From Thiogranum longum (lineage in GTDB: Bacteria > Pseudomonadota > Gammaproteobacteria > DSM-19610), in contig NZ_SMFX01000001.1 in assembly GCF_004339085.1 (NCBI RefSeq), forward strand, positions 2,852,907 through 2,916,906: a stretch of 64,000 nucleotides of DNA, read 5' to 3'. A program made the translations under genes and the position numbers. The notes beneath the pieces are model-generated. The model was not told the DNA's origin, made no database searches, and saw only the letters and a program-made list of their open reading frames with translations. Below, in pieces: positions 56,033 through 64,000 of the stretch. How positions within the stretch are numbered: position 1 is the stretch's first letter; every line of letters starts with the position of its first letter.

Positions 56033-56677
56033 ATGGGTACCTTGAAGAACGCCATGATCGGTACAGTACTGGTCAGCAGTTTTGCTTCCATGCCACTCAT
56101 GGCCTATGAAACCGGTGATTTTGTCGCCCGGGTCGGCTGGGCGCACCTGGCGCCGAATGATGATGCCGATGATTTTTCCGGACTCCCCGGCACCACTGTC
56201 AGTGTCGAGGATTCCGATACGCTCGGCGTCTCTTTCACTTACATGTTCACTGATAACCTTGGTGTAGGTCTGCTTGGTGTCTGGCCATTTACCGTCGATA
56301 TCAAGGGTGACAAGGGTGCTCTGGCGGGTACAGGCAAGGTTGCCGACACCAAGGCATTACCTCCCACTGTCACGCTGCAGTATCACTTCAACTCCGGTTC
56401 CAACCTGCACCCTTACGTCGGCGCAGGCATCAACTACACTTATTTCTGGGATGAAAACACCAATGGCGCACTGAGTGGTACGCAGCTTGATCTCGATGAC
56501 AGCTTCGGCCTTGCTGCTGAGGCCGGTCTGGATTACGACATCGGTAACGGCACCCTCATCAGCGCCCAGGTGTGGTATGCCAGGATTGGTACCACCGCGG
56601 ATTCGTCTGCCGCCGGCAAGGCAGATGTTGATATCGATCCCTGGGTCTTCATGCTGGGTGTCGGCAAGAAGTTCTGA
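56033..56677 (+). CDS. ompW: Outer membrane protein OmpW
   Basis: A 214-residue eight-strand beta-barrel. Signal peptide (MIGTVLVSSFASMPLMA), then ETGDFVARVGWAHLAPNDDA, LGVSFTYMFTDNLGVGLLG, LQYHFNSGSNLHPYVGAGIN and the closing strand DPWVFMLGVGKKF with terminal phenylalanine for outer membrane insertion. OmpW helps uptake of small hydrophobic molecules and is FNR-controlled in E. coli, in agreement with the box upstream. The start has AGAGGAG nine bases before. Confidence 0.93.
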   Translation: MGTLKNAMIGTVLVSSFASMPLMAYETGDFVARVGWAHLAPNDDADDFSGLPGTTVSVEDSDTLGVSFTYMFTDNLGVGLLGVWPFTVDIKGDKGALAGTGKVADTKALPPTVTLQYHFNSGSNLHPYVGAGINYTYFWDENTNGALSGTQLDLDDSFGLAAEAGLDYDIGNGTLISAQVWYARIGTTADSSAAGKADVDIDPWVFMLGVGKKF

Positions 56678-56748
56678 AGTAACAGCAGGCGTGGCGAAAA
56701 CCGTCACGCCTGCTTTTGTCCAATCTTTCTCTCATAACAGGAAACGCC

Positions 56749-58164
56749 ATGGACTCACAGACCACATACAACTACAAGGTTGTGCGCCAGTTTACCGTGA
56801 TGACTATCGTATGGGGCATCGTCGGCATGCTGGTCGGCGTCTTTATCGCCGCCGAGCTGGTATGGCCGGAGTTAAGCTGGGATCTGCCCTGGTTAACCTT
56901 CAGCCGCCTGCGCCCACTGCATACCAATGCCGTCATTTTTGCTTTCGGTGGATCGGCGCTGTTTGCGACTTCATATTATGTCGTGCAGCGCACCTGCCAG
57001 ACGCGGCTGTTCTCTGACAAGCTGGCAGCATTCACCTTCTGGGGGTGGACGCTGGTGATTGTTCTGGCTGCTATCACCCTGCCACTGGGTATCACCACCA
57101 GCAAGGAATACGCAGAACTGGAATGGCCCATTGATATTCTCATCACTGTGGTCTGGGTGTCATACGCCATCGTATTTTTCGGTACCATCATGAAACGCCG
57201 CGTCAAGCATATCTATGTGGCGAACTGGTTCTATGGTGCATTTATCCTGACCGTCGCAGTTCTGCACCTGGTCAACAGTGCCGAGATACCGGTAAGCCTG
57301 ACCAAATCCTATTCGGTCTACCCGGGTGCCATCGACGCCATGGTGCAGTGGTGGTATGGACATAATGCTGTGGGTTTCTTCCTGACGGCCGGATTCCTCG
57401 GCATGATGTACTACTTCGTCCCCAAACAGGCGGGGCGCCCTGTGTATTCCTATCGCCTGTCGGTGGTACACTTCTGGGCCCTGATCTCAACGTATATGTG
57501 GGCCGGCCCGCATCATCTGCACTACACGGCATTGCCGGTATGGGCACAATCATTGGGCATGGTGTTCTCGCTGATTCTGCTCGCCCCTTCATGGGGTGGC
57601 ATGATCAACGGCATTATGACGCTGTCGGGCGCCTGGCATAAACTTCGTGATGATCCGATCCTCAAGTTCCTGATCGTGTCGCTGTCCTTCTACGGAATGT
57701 CTACCTTCGAAGGCCCGATGATGTCGATCAAGACTATCAATGCACTGTCTCACTACACCGACTGGACTATCGGCCACGTGCATTCCGGTGCGCTGGGCTG
57801 GGTTGCCATGGTGTCGATCGGCTCGGTCTACTTCCTGATTCCAAAACTGTTCGGGCGTGAGCAGATGTACTCTATCAAGCTCATCGACTGGCACTTCTGG
57901 ATGTCAACCATCGGCGTCGTGCTGTACATCGTCTCCATGTGGATCTCCGGCATTATGCAGGGCCTTATGTGGCGGGCTGTCAATGATGACGGCACGCTGA
58001 CCTACAGCTTTGTCGAGTCACTGGAAGCCATGTACCCCTACTACTTCGTCCGCTTCCTGGGTGGTGCGCTGTTCTTCAGCGGCATGTTGGTGATGGCCTA
58101 CAACGTTATCAGGACCACTTCCGGTGCCGAACCTGCCGATGCCCCGGTCCCACAGACGGCGTGA
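56749..58164 (+). CDS. ccoN: cbb3-type cytochrome oxidase subunit I
   Basis: CcoN is the catalytic subunit of the high-affinity oxidase. The 471-residue protein has about twelve helices and the histidines that bind haem b, haem b3 and Cu[49 protein letters not shown], and [12 protein letters not shown]. The ATG at 56749 follows AGGAAA. It starts ccoNOQP. The gap from ompW is 71 bases with a weak hairpin but no T run, so read-through from the FNR-controlled promoter is possible. Confidence 0.97.
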   Translation: MDSQTTYNYKVVRQFTVMTIVWGIVGMLVGVFIAAELVWPELSWDLPWLTFSRLRPLHTNAVIFAFGGSALFATSYYVVQRTCQTRLFSDKLAAFTFWGWTLVIVLAAITLPLGITTSKEYAELEWPIDILITVVWVSYAIVFFGTIMKRRVKHIYVANWFYGAFILTVAVLHLVNSAEIPVSLTKSYSVYPGAIDAMVQWWYGHNAVGFFLTAGFLGMMYYFVPKQAGRPVYSYRLSVVHFWALISTYMWAGPHHLHYTALPVWAQSLGMVFSLILLAPSWGGMINGIMTLSGAWHKLRDDPILKFLIVSLSFYGMSTFEGPMMSIKTINALSHYTDWTIGHVHSGALGWVAMVSIGSVYFLIPKLFGREQMYSIKLIDWHFWMSTIGVVLYIVSMWISGIMQGLMWRAVNDDGTLTYSFVESLEAMYPYYFVRFLGGALFFSGMLVMAYNVIRTTSGAEPADAPVPQTA

Positions 58165-58179
58165 ACGAGGAGAATTATC

Positions 58180-58809
58180 ATGAGTCATGAAGTCGTCGAA
58201 AAAAATATCGGTCTGATGGCGGTACTGATCCTGCTGGTCATCAGTGTCGGCGGGCTGGTCGAAATTGTTCCGCTGTTTTTTGTGAAGAGCACAACGGAGC
58301 CTGTCGAAGGGTTAAAACCCTACACGGCACTGCAACTGGAAGGGCGTGACATCTATGTACGTGAAGGCTGTTACCTCTGCCATTCACAGATGATCCGGCC
58401 GTTCCGCGCCGAGACAGAACGCTATGGTCACTACTCGGTGGCGGGTGAGTTCGTATACGACCATCCATTCCAGTGGGGATCCAAACGCACAGGCCCGGAT
58501 CTGGCACGTGTTGGCGGTCGTTACAGTGATGACTGGCACCGTGTACACCTGACAAATCCACGCGATGTCGTTCCGGAATCCAACATGCCGAGCTTCCCCT
58601 GGCTGGGGGAAACCGAACTGGATGGCAAGCTGATCAAAAAGAAAATGCGCGTCATGAATATGCTCATCAGCGCCACCTGCAATGGTTGCGATACCTACAG
58701 TGATGCGGAAATCGAACAGGCCCCGGAAACACTCAAGGGCAAAACCGAGCTGGATGCACTTATCGACTACCTGCAAGTGCTCGGCACCAGCATTTCATCA
58801 CGGAGGTAA
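58180..58809 (+). CDS. ccoO: cbb3-type oxidase monohaem cytochrome c subunit
   Basis: CcoO carries electrons to CcoN. The 209-residue product has one N-terminal membrane helix ([20 protein letters not shown]), the haem site [14 protein letters not shown] at about 62-75, [18 protein letters not shown] and the axial methionine in [11 protein letters not shown]. It lies 15 bases after ccoN. Confidence 0.97.
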   Translation: MSHEVVEKNIGLMAVLILLVISVGGLVEIVPLFFVKSTTEPVEGLKPYTALQLEGRDIYVREGCYLCHSQMIRPFRAETERYGHYSVAGEFVYDHPFQWGSKRTGPDLARVGGRYSDDWHRVHLTNPRDVVPESNMPSFPWLGETELDGKLIKKKMRVMNMLISATCNGCDTYSDAEIEQAPETLKGKTELDALIDYLQVLGTSISSRR

Positions 58810-58814
58810 GCGTC

Positions 58815-58985
58815 ATGGATCTCAATACATTGCGTGGCATCACCACGGCACTTGCACTGATCGCTTTCCTTGCCGTCTGTATCTGGGCCTGGAGCAAAAA
58901 CCGCAAGAGTGCCTTCGACGAAGCGGCGAACCTGCCGTTCGCCGATGACAGTAATCTTGAACCAAAGGATGCAAGCCATGAATGA
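58815..58985 (+). CDS. ccoQ: cbb3-type oxidase small subunit CcoQ
   Basis: A 56-residue protein found in the gap between ccoO and ccoP by position: MDLNTLRGITTALALIAFLA, then VCIWAWSKNRKSAFDEAANL and PFADD. One membrane helix and a short polar tail match CcoQ (FixQ), which stabilises the oxidase. It lies five bases after ccoO and overlaps the start of ccoP by eight bases. Confidence 0.9.
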   Translation: MDLNTLRGITTALALIAFLAVCIWAWSKNRKSAFDEAANLPFADDSNLEPKDASHE

Positions 58986-59910
58986 AGCAAACCTTGCACA
59001 GGATTTCGCCTTCACCAGTGAATTCTGGAGTGGCTGGATCATCGTTTTAACGCTGGGCAATATCTTTGCCTGCTGGTGGCTCATACGCTGGACCGCCAAA
59101 CGGCGTGCCGGTGAGGCTGCCGAGGGTGATACCACCGGGCACACCTGGGATGAGACACTGGCCGAATACAACAACCCGATGCCGCGCTGGTGGTTGTGGA
59201 TGTTCTATATCACCATGATCTTCGGACTGGGCTACCTGGTACTGTACCCGGGGCTCGGCAGCTTCCGCGGTGTGCTGAACTGGACCCACCAGAATGCCTA
59301 CGCGAAAGAAATGGAAGCGGCAGATGCCAAGTTCGGGCCCTTGTTTGCCCAGTATGCCACCAAGCCGGTTGAGCAACTGGTTCTGGACCCCAGGGCATTG
59401 CGCATTGGTGAACGGCTGTTCGTCAACTATTGCGCCAGTTGCCATGGTTCAGATGCAGGTGGTGCCCCGGGCTTCCCGAATCTGCGCGATACTGACTGGT
59501 TGTACGGCGGCAACCCGGAAACGATTACCACTACCATCCTCGATGGTCGCAGCGGCGTTATGCCGGCCTGGAAAGCGGTACTGGGTGACCAGGGCATAAA
59601 AGAGGTCACTGCCTATGTTGTCAGTCTCAGTGGTCGTGATGCTGACACTTCGCTGGTAACTGCCGGGAAACAGCATTTCGCAACCTACTGCGCTGCCTGC
59701 CACGGCGCTGACGGCAAGGGCAACCCGGCACTGGGTGCGCCAAACCTGACCGACAAGACCTGGTTGTACGGTGCGTCGGCCGGTGTCATCGCCAAGACCA
59801 TCGCCAATGGGAGAAACGGACACATGCCGGCACACCGCAACTTCCTTGGTGAAGACAAGGTGCATCTGCTGGCAACCTATGTGTACAGTCTGTCCAACGG
59901 GAAACGCTAG
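58978..59910 (+). CDS. ccoP: cbb3-type oxidase dihaem cytochrome c subunit
   Basis: CcoP takes electrons from soluble cytochromes. The 310-residue protein has two membrane helices in the first 110 residues (WIIVLTLGNIFACWWLIRW and WWLWMFYITMIFGLGYLVLY), a haem site VNYCASCHGSDAGG at about 150-163 and a second TYCAACHGADGKG at about 240. Axial methionines stand in GVMPAW and GHMPAH. The start is the ATG at 58978, overlapping ccoQ. Confidence 0.96.
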   Translation: MNEANLAQDFAFTSEFWSGWIIVLTLGNIFACWWLIRWTAKRRAGEAAEGDTTGHTWDETLAEYNNPMPRWWLWMFYITMIFGLGYLVLYPGLGSFRGVLNWTHQNAYAKEMEAADAKFGPLFAQYATKPVEQLVLDPRALRIGERLFVNYCASCHGSDAGGAPGFPNLRDTDWLYGGNPETITTTILDGRSGVMPAWKAVLGDQGIKEVTAYVVSLSGRDADTSLVTAGKQHFATYCAACHGADGKGNPALGAPNLTDKTWLYGASAGVIAKTIANGRNGHMPAHRNFLGEDKVHLLATYVYSLSNGKR

Positions 59911-59913
59911 TCC

Positions 59914-61344
59914 ATGACAGATGTCCAGGCACCACCCACGCAAACCTCGTCCAGCCCGGAGCCACAACCTGGCTCCGGAATGGACGAGATGTATGCCAGC
60001 CACAAGAAAGTCTACCCACGCGAAGTGCACGGCACATTTGCCCGCCTTCGCACCCTGGGCGTGGTGGTTTTGCTTGGCCTGTTCTATGGTACTGCCTGGT
60101 TGACCTGGGATGGCCACCAGGCTGTCCTGTTTGATCTTCCGGCACGTAAATTTTATATCTTTGGCCTGACATTCTGGCCACAGGATTTCTTTTACTTTGC
60201 CTGGCTTCTGGTCATTGCCGCACTTTCACTGTTCTTCTTTACCGCCCTGGCAGGACGACTGTGGTGTGGCTACGCCTGCCCGCAAACCGTCTGGACCGAG
60301 GTGTTTCTATGGATAGAACGCAAGGTGGAAGGCAGCCGTAACCAGCAGATCAAGCTCGATAAAAGTGATCTGACACCGGTTAAATTCCGTACCAAGGCAC
60401 TCAAACACTTTATATGGATCAGTTTCGCATTGTTCACGGGCTTTACCTTTGTCGGCTATTTCACACCCATCCGTGATCTGACTGTTGAATCGATGAACTT
60501 CAACCTGGGACCCTGGGAGACCTTCTGGGTGTTCTTTTACGGTTTTGCCACCTACGGGAATGCCGGCTGGTTGCGTGAGCAGGTGTGCATTTACATGTGC
60601 CCTTATGCGCGCTTCCAGAGCGCCATGTTCGACAAGGACACGCTGGTCATCTCCTACGATGAACGCCGCGGTGAGCCACGCGGCTCACGTAAACGCAATG
60701 TCGATCCTGCCAGTGCCGGACTGGGTGACTGCGTCGATTGCACGCTGTGTGTGCAGGTTTGCCCGACGGGGATCGATATCCGCGATGGCCTTCAATACCA
60801 GTGTATTGGCTGCGCCGCCTGCATCGATGCCTGTGACGATGTCATGGACAAGATGGGCTATGCGCGCGGCCTGATACGTTATACAACAGAAAATGCCATG
60901 GCAGGACTGAAGACCCACCTGCTACGTCCCCGTATCATCTTGTACTCCATTGTGCTGGCGGCACTAAGCATCGGACTGGTGTACGCCATCAGCCAGCGTA
61001 TGCCGCTGGAACTGGATATCATCCGCGATCGTAACAGCCTGTACCGGGAAACTCCGGATGGACTGGTGGAGAATGTCTACACACTGAAACTCATCAACAT
61101 GGACGAGCAAGCTCACACCTTCAAACTCTCCACATCCGGACTTGAAGGCATGAGCCTTGCCATGGAGTCACCACTTGTCGAGGTACCTGCCGGCGTGGTG
61201 CGTAACCTGCCGGTTTCGGTCAGAATCGACCCGGTGGTACTTGATCGCACAGCCAATACCATTGAGTTTACGCTTCAGGCAGTCGATGATCCTGCACTGA
61301 CACGCACTGAAACAGCACGTTTTCTTGGCCCCGTTATAAGGTAA
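59914..61344 (+). CDS. ccoG: cbb3 oxidase assembly protein CcoG (RdxA/FixG)
   Basis: A 476-residue membrane ferredoxin needed for cbb3 assembly, thought to reduce copper(II) for CuB delivery. Five or so helices, LWCGYACPQTVWTEVFLWIE near 115, and two 4Fe-4S sites CVDCTLCVQVCPTGIDI and CIGCAACIDACDDVMD at about 270-310 are followed by a last helix and a periplasmic Ig-like domain. It starts three bases after ccoP. Confidence 0.95.
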   Translation: MTDVQAPPTQTSSSPEPQPGSGMDEMYASHKKVYPREVHGTFARLRTLGVVVLLGLFYGTAWLTWDGHQAVLFDLPARKFYIFGLTFWPQDFFYFAWLLVIAALSLFFFTALAGRLWCGYACPQTVWTEVFLWIERKVEGSRNQQIKLDKSDLTPVKFRTKALKHFIWISFALFTGFTFVGYFTPIRDLTVESMNFNLGPWETFWVFFYGFATYGNAGWLREQVCIYMCPYARFQSAMFDKDTLVISYDERRGEPRGSRKRNVDPASAGLGDCVDCTLCVQVCPTGIDIRDGLQYQCIGCAACIDACDDVMDKMGYARGLIRYTTENAMAGLKTHLLRPRIILYSIVLAALSIGLVYAISQRMPLELDIIRDRNSLYRETPDGLVENVYTLKLINMDEQAHTFKLSTSGLEGMSLAMESPLVEVPAGVVRNLPVSVRIDPVVLDRTANTIEFTLQAVDDPALTRTETARFLGPVIR

Positions 61345-61349
61345 CCGCC

Positions 61350-61859
61350 ATGCAGAAAACTACCGTATATGAATCTTCACCGTGGTACAGAAAGGCCTGG
61401 CCCGGCCTGCTGTTCATCCCGCCGGTCGGTGCCGTGCTGGGCGGCATATTGACCATTGTGCTGGCCGTTCAAAGCCCTCACGCCCTGGTTGTTGACGACT
61501 ATTACAAGGAAGGACTCGCCATCAACCAGCACAAGCACCGCCTCGAAATGGCCAGGGACGCACAGCTTGATGCCTTGCTGCGCAGTGATGGCAGCCAGAT
61601 TACCCTGTCACTACGCGGCAAAAAAATAGTCGATGATGGCGCTTTGGTCCTCCAGTTTATTCATGCAACACGTGCTGAGCTGGACAGAAGCGTTAAGCTG
61701 GAAACTCTTGGAGAAGGCCACTATGCCGCTCCTTCACCTGACTTGCCGACAGGCGTGTGGTATCTCCGACTGAGACCCGCAGACAATCGCTGGGAAATAC
61801 GCGCCCGTATAAAAGGTGGCAGACAGTTTCAGGCACGCCTGAGTTCAGACGAACTCTGA
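61350..61859 (+). CDS. fixH: FixH-family cbb3 assembly protein
   Basis: The 169-residue product has an N-terminal helix (PGLLFIPPVGAVLGGILTIV), the family stretch LVVDDYYKEGLAINQHKHR, and a beta-rich periplasmic part ending in GVWYLRLRPADNRWEIRARI. FixH helps CcoI copper delivery. CcoI and CcoS are not in this cluster. It lies five bases after ccoG. Confidence 0.88.
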   Translation: MQKTTVYESSPWYRKAWPGLLFIPPVGAVLGGILTIVLAVQSPHALVVDDYYKEGLAINQHKHRLEMARDAQLDALLRSDGSQITLSLRGKKIVDDGALVLQFIHATRAELDRSVKLETLGEGHYAAPSPDLPTGVWYLRLRPADNRWEIRARIKGGRQFQARLSSDEL

Positions 61860-61920
61860 ACAACTACCGATGCGTGATAGCGCCCGATCTTTCACCGCTC
61901 AAACAGAGATGGAGGAACAC

Positions 61921-62184
61921 ATGTCAGATACACCCCTCATACAGCGAATCATCGCCGTATTCTGGCCATCTTTCCTGACCTCCGGCATTGCTACCGGGGC
62001 TTTCTTTACACTTTTTGATCCACAGGACCTGGTGCATATAGCCGGCCTGCCCGAGATCAGTCGCATGGGCGTCTACACGATCGGTTTCTTTCTGTTCTGG
62101 TTGCTGACAGCCGGCACCTGCGCACTGACCTGTTATTTCCAGAAGCCCTGCCATACTGACAACAACCGGGTCACACGGGCCTGA
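61921..62184 (+). CDS. Small membrane protein of unknown function, 87 aa
   Basis: An 87-residue protein with two membrane segments ([19 protein letters not shown] and [20 protein letters not shown]) separated by [18 protein letters not shown], and a cysteine near the end of the second plus one in the FQKPCHTDN tail. I recognise it only as a small protein found after cbb3 clusters in some gammaproteobacteria, without known function; a part in oxidase assembly would be a guess. The ATG follows GGAGGAAC. Its 3' end overlaps the convergent dtd gene by 14 bases. Confidence 0.75.
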   Translation: MSDTPLIQRIIAVFWPSFLTSGIATGAFFTLFDPQDLVHIAGLPEISRMGVYTIGFFLFWLLTAGTCALTCYFQKPCHTDNNRVTRA

Positions 62185-62617
62185 CCTGTAACCAGAAAGT
62201 AACAGGCCCTGTGTTAACCAGCCCTACCTGCATGTCTGCGCCAAATTGGCCGGTTTCCACGACCGGGTGCCTGAGCCTTGCCTGCGCTACAAAGTACTCA
62301 AACCATTTTATGGCTTCTTCGGGTGATGCGGCCTGGCTGAAGCCAGGACGACGGCCACGCGATGTGTCTGCTGCGAGGGTAAATTGCGGAACCAGCAACA
62401 AACCACCGCCCACCTCCCCCACACCGAGGTTCATCCGGCCTTGCGCGTCGCAGAATACCCGGTAACCGAGCAAGCGCTCCAGCAAGCGGTCAGCCTGTTG
62501 CCCACTATCGCCACGCTCGACACCGATTAAAACCATCAGGCCGGTATCAATCTCGCCAATCCGTTCGCCCTTCACATCGACCCATGCCTCACTGACACGC
62601 TGCAGGAGGGCGATCAT
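62171..62617 (-). CDS. dtd: D-aminoacyl-tRNA deacylase
   Basis: DTD removes D-amino acids (and glycine) wrongly attached to tRNA. The 148-residue protein has [54 protein letters not shown] and the cross-subunit motif [10 protein letters not shown], with GPVT intact. The usual SQFTL reads PQFTL here, a change next to the active site. It overlaps the pip stop by four bases (ATGA type), so the two are coupled. Confidence 0.93.
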   Translation of the reverse strand: MIALLQRVSEAWVDVKGERIGEIDTGLMVLIGVERGDSGQQADRLLERLLGYRVFCDAQGRMNLGVGEVGGGLLLVPQFTLAADTSRGRRPGFSQAASPEEAIKWFEYFVAQARLRHPVVETGQFGADMQVGLVNTGPVTFWLQVRPV

Positions 62618-63564
62618 GCCAGTTGGCCTGCAAAATGATCTGTCGCCTCCAGTAACGCCCCTGCAACGGCCGGCTCGCCTGCAGAGTGCCCACTCGCCGG
62701 TATTATCTGCACATCTGCCTCAGGCCAGGCGTGGTGCAGCTCAATAGCCTGATCTACCGGGCACACCACATCATAGCGGCCATGGATAATCCGTCCGGGG
62801 ATATTTTTGAGTTGCGCAGCGTCACTGATGATCTGGTCAGGGCGTATAAATGCCCCGTTGATAAAGTAGTGACACTCGATGCGCGCCATACTCAGCGCGA
62901 TATAACTGTCGGCAAAATGCCGCACAAGCGCGGGCTTATGCTGGAGTGTCGACGTCGTTCCCTCCCAAACCGACCAGGCCCGCGCTGCGGCAAGGCGCCT
63001 TACTTCATCATCGCCCGTAAGCAATTCGTGATACGCCTGCACCAGGTTGTCTCGCCGTGATGGCGGGACAGGTGCAATAAAATCCTGCCACGCATCCGGA
63101 AACAATCGTGATGCCCCTTGCTGGTAAAACCAGTCAATATCCTGTTTACGGCACAGGAAAATGCCCCGCAGCACCAGCGCAAGCACCCGTTCAGGGCAGG
63201 CCTGCGCATACAGTAAACTTAGCGTGGAACCCCAGGAACCACCAAAAAGCATCCAGCGCTCGATGCCCAGGTGCTCACGAAGTTGCTCCATGTCTCCTGT
63301 CAGGGCCTGCGTTGTATTATTTTCAAGACTGGCGTGCGGGGTTGACCGTCCGCAACCCCGCTGATCAAACAGAACAATACGGTATCGATCGGGATCAAAA
63401 AACTGCCTGTGCCAGGGTTCGCAACCGCCGCCAGGGCCTCCGTGCACAAACAAAACGGGAATGCCGGCCGGGTTCCCGCATTCCTCGACATACAGCGTGT
63501 GTGGCGCCTCGACCTGCAGCGTATGGCGTACATAAGGTTCGACAGGGGGATAGAGTGTTCGCAT
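62614..63564 (-). CDS. pip: Proline iminopeptidase
   Basis: A cytoplasmic alpha/beta hydrolase of 316 residues that frees N-terminal proline. It has [20 protein letters not shown] with the HGGPGGG oxyanion loop, [12 protein letters not shown], the nucleophile in [16 protein letters not shown], and [12 protein letters not shown] and ASGHSAGEP for the acid and histidine. The start at 63564 matches the family N-terminus; the frame upstream overlaps the terminator of the next gene and is not coding. Confidence 0.93.
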   Translation of the reverse strand: MRTLYPPVEPYVRHTLQVEAPHTLYVEECGNPAGIPVLFVHGGPGGGCEPWHRQFFDPDRYRIVLFDQRGCGRSTPHASLENNTTQALTGDMEQLREHLGIERWMLFGGSWGSTLSLLYAQACPERVLALVLRGIFLCRKQDIDWFYQQGASRLFPDAWQDFIAPVPPSRRDNLVQAYHELLTGDDEVRRLAAARAWSVWEGTTSTLQHKPALVRHFADSYIALSMARIECHYFINGAFIRPDQIISDAAQLKNIPGRIIHGRYDVVCPVDQAIELHHAWPEADVQIIPASGHSAGEPAVAGALLEATDHFAGQLA

Positions 63565-63580
63565 GCTTTTATTCTGACAT

Positions 63581-63609
63581 AAAAAAAGGCGTGCAAAGCA
63601 CGCCTTTTC
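63581..63609 (-). terminator. Rho-independent terminator of the dsrE2 gene
   Basis: AAAAGGCGTGC, loop TTT, GCACGCCTTTT on the minus strand with further T, 17 bases past the dsrE2 stop. It lies just upstream of pip, so pip needs its own promoter. Confidence 0.92.
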
Positions 63610-63625
63610 ATGATGACGCGACAGC

Positions 63626-64000
63626 CTAGATAAACAGGCAGACGTCGGCATCCTTGGCGACAGGCAGGAAGTAGGTCGCACCGACATAGTCGGTCACTTC
63701 CGGGATAAACTCGCTCTGGTCAAATCCGAATACATCCACCGTCATCTGGCACGCAACCATCTTCACATCAGCTTCGACACACAGGTCACGCAACTCTTCA
63801 ACTGTTGCTACTCCCTTGTTCTTGAATGTTTTCTTCATCAGTCCGGTGGCGACCTTTTCGAACCCGGGAACACCGGCCATCAGCAGGTTGGGCATCGGCC
63901 AGTCGAAGTCCTGGAACCACTTGGGACCGAACGGCATTTTCATCGGCATGGCCGGGTTGCCCAGCGGGCTGACCATGGCGTCACTCAGGTCTTTTTTGAG
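63626..64000 (-). CDS. dsrE2: DsrE2-family sulfur-carrier protein, 5' end missing
   Basis: The frame is open to the window edge, so 125 C-terminal residues are present of a protein usually near 160-170. VSPLGNPAMPMKMPFGPKWF, then GVATVEELRDLCVEADVKMV, ACQMTVDVFGF and the end FLPVAKDADVCLFI match DsrE2. The cysteine in ACQMTVDVF is the conserved one. DsrE2 belongs to the TusA/rhodanese/DsrE2 relay that carries sulfane sulfur to oxidation by sHdr or rDsr. Partner genes would lie to the right, outside the window. Confidence 0.9.
   Translation of the reverse strand, partial: LKKDLSDAMVSPLGNPAMPMKMPFGPKWFQDFDWPMPNLLMAGVPGFEKVATGLMKKTFKNKGVATVEELRDLCVEADVKMVACQMTVDVFGFDQSEFIPEVTDYVGATYFLPVAKDADVCLFI

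Noticed and set aside
1..64000. CRISPR array, prophage or insertion sequence
   Set aside because: No regularly spaced repeats, no transposase or integrase frame and no phage genes were seen on either strand.

Overview
The window reads as ordinary chromosome from a sulfur-oxidising, carbon-fixing gammaproteobacterium. Evidence for lifestyle: a form I RuBisCO operon with its CbbQ/CbbO activase and a CbbR regulator, a dissimilatory-type ATP sulfurylase (Sat), the cytoplasmic sulfite dehydrogenase SoeABC, a DsrE2-type sulfur-carrier protein at the right edge, and a cbb3 oxidase cluster with an Fnr/Anr regulator. Evidence for lineage: the order cca, uppP, folB, plsY, tsaD, rpsU, dnaG, rpoD matches the conserved gammaproteobacterial neighbourhood around the macromolecular synthesis operon. 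No photosynthesis genes, prophage, CRISPR array or insertion sequence was seen.

Layout. 0-8.4 kb: end of a FIST-domain gene, two small unknown genes, a membrane-anchored DsrE-like protein, haem A synthase, a small cytochrome c, an HDOD protein, DUF302, a small CPBP protease, and purC / purEK. 8.4-15.7 kb: cbbR, an unknown gene, cbbO, cbbQ, an unknown gene, cbbS, cbbL, all on the minus strand, with a hairpin terminator after cbbS. 15.7-18.2 kb: an exported TPR protein, a small exported protein with a C-terminal anchor, and sat. 18.5-24.4 kb: soeABC and moaA, the latter behind an FNR-like box. 24.4-25.5 kb: an unrecognised lipoprotein beside the stump of a TauE/SafE transporter. 25.5-39.3 kb: slt, an NDUFA9-like protein, cca, uppP, a MidA-like methyltransferase, folK, folB, plsY, tsaD, an HNH protein, and rpsU-yqeY-dnaG-rpoD.

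39.4-47.5 kb is the accessory part. It opens with a tRNA-Ile(CAU) gene split by a 252-nt group I intron. A gene fragment, an AraC-type response regulator, and two convergent paralogous exported phosphoesterases of the SoxB/5'-nucleotidase superfamily with altered metal-site motifs follow. It ends with an exported protein gene cut by one in-frame TGA. 47.6-55.0 kb: a pentapeptide protein, a DUF255 protein, tatABC and hisBHAFIE. 55.1-62.2 kb: fnr, a perfect FNR box, ompW, ccoNOQP, ccoG, fixH. 62.2-64 kb: dtd, a proline iminopeptidase and dsrE2 (cut by the edge).

How it fits together: SoeABC oxidises sulfite in the cytoplasm with its molybdenum cofactor made through MoaA, while Sat belongs to the parallel APS route that yields ATP. 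Electrons pass through quinone and c-type cytochromes to the cbb3 oxidase, and the energy drives RuBisCO, kept active by CbbQO. The Fnr protein and the two FNR-like boxes (before moaA and before ompW/cco) suggest oxygen control of both the molybdenum and oxidase branches. All functions are assigned from sequence reading and family knowledge, and no database search was run.
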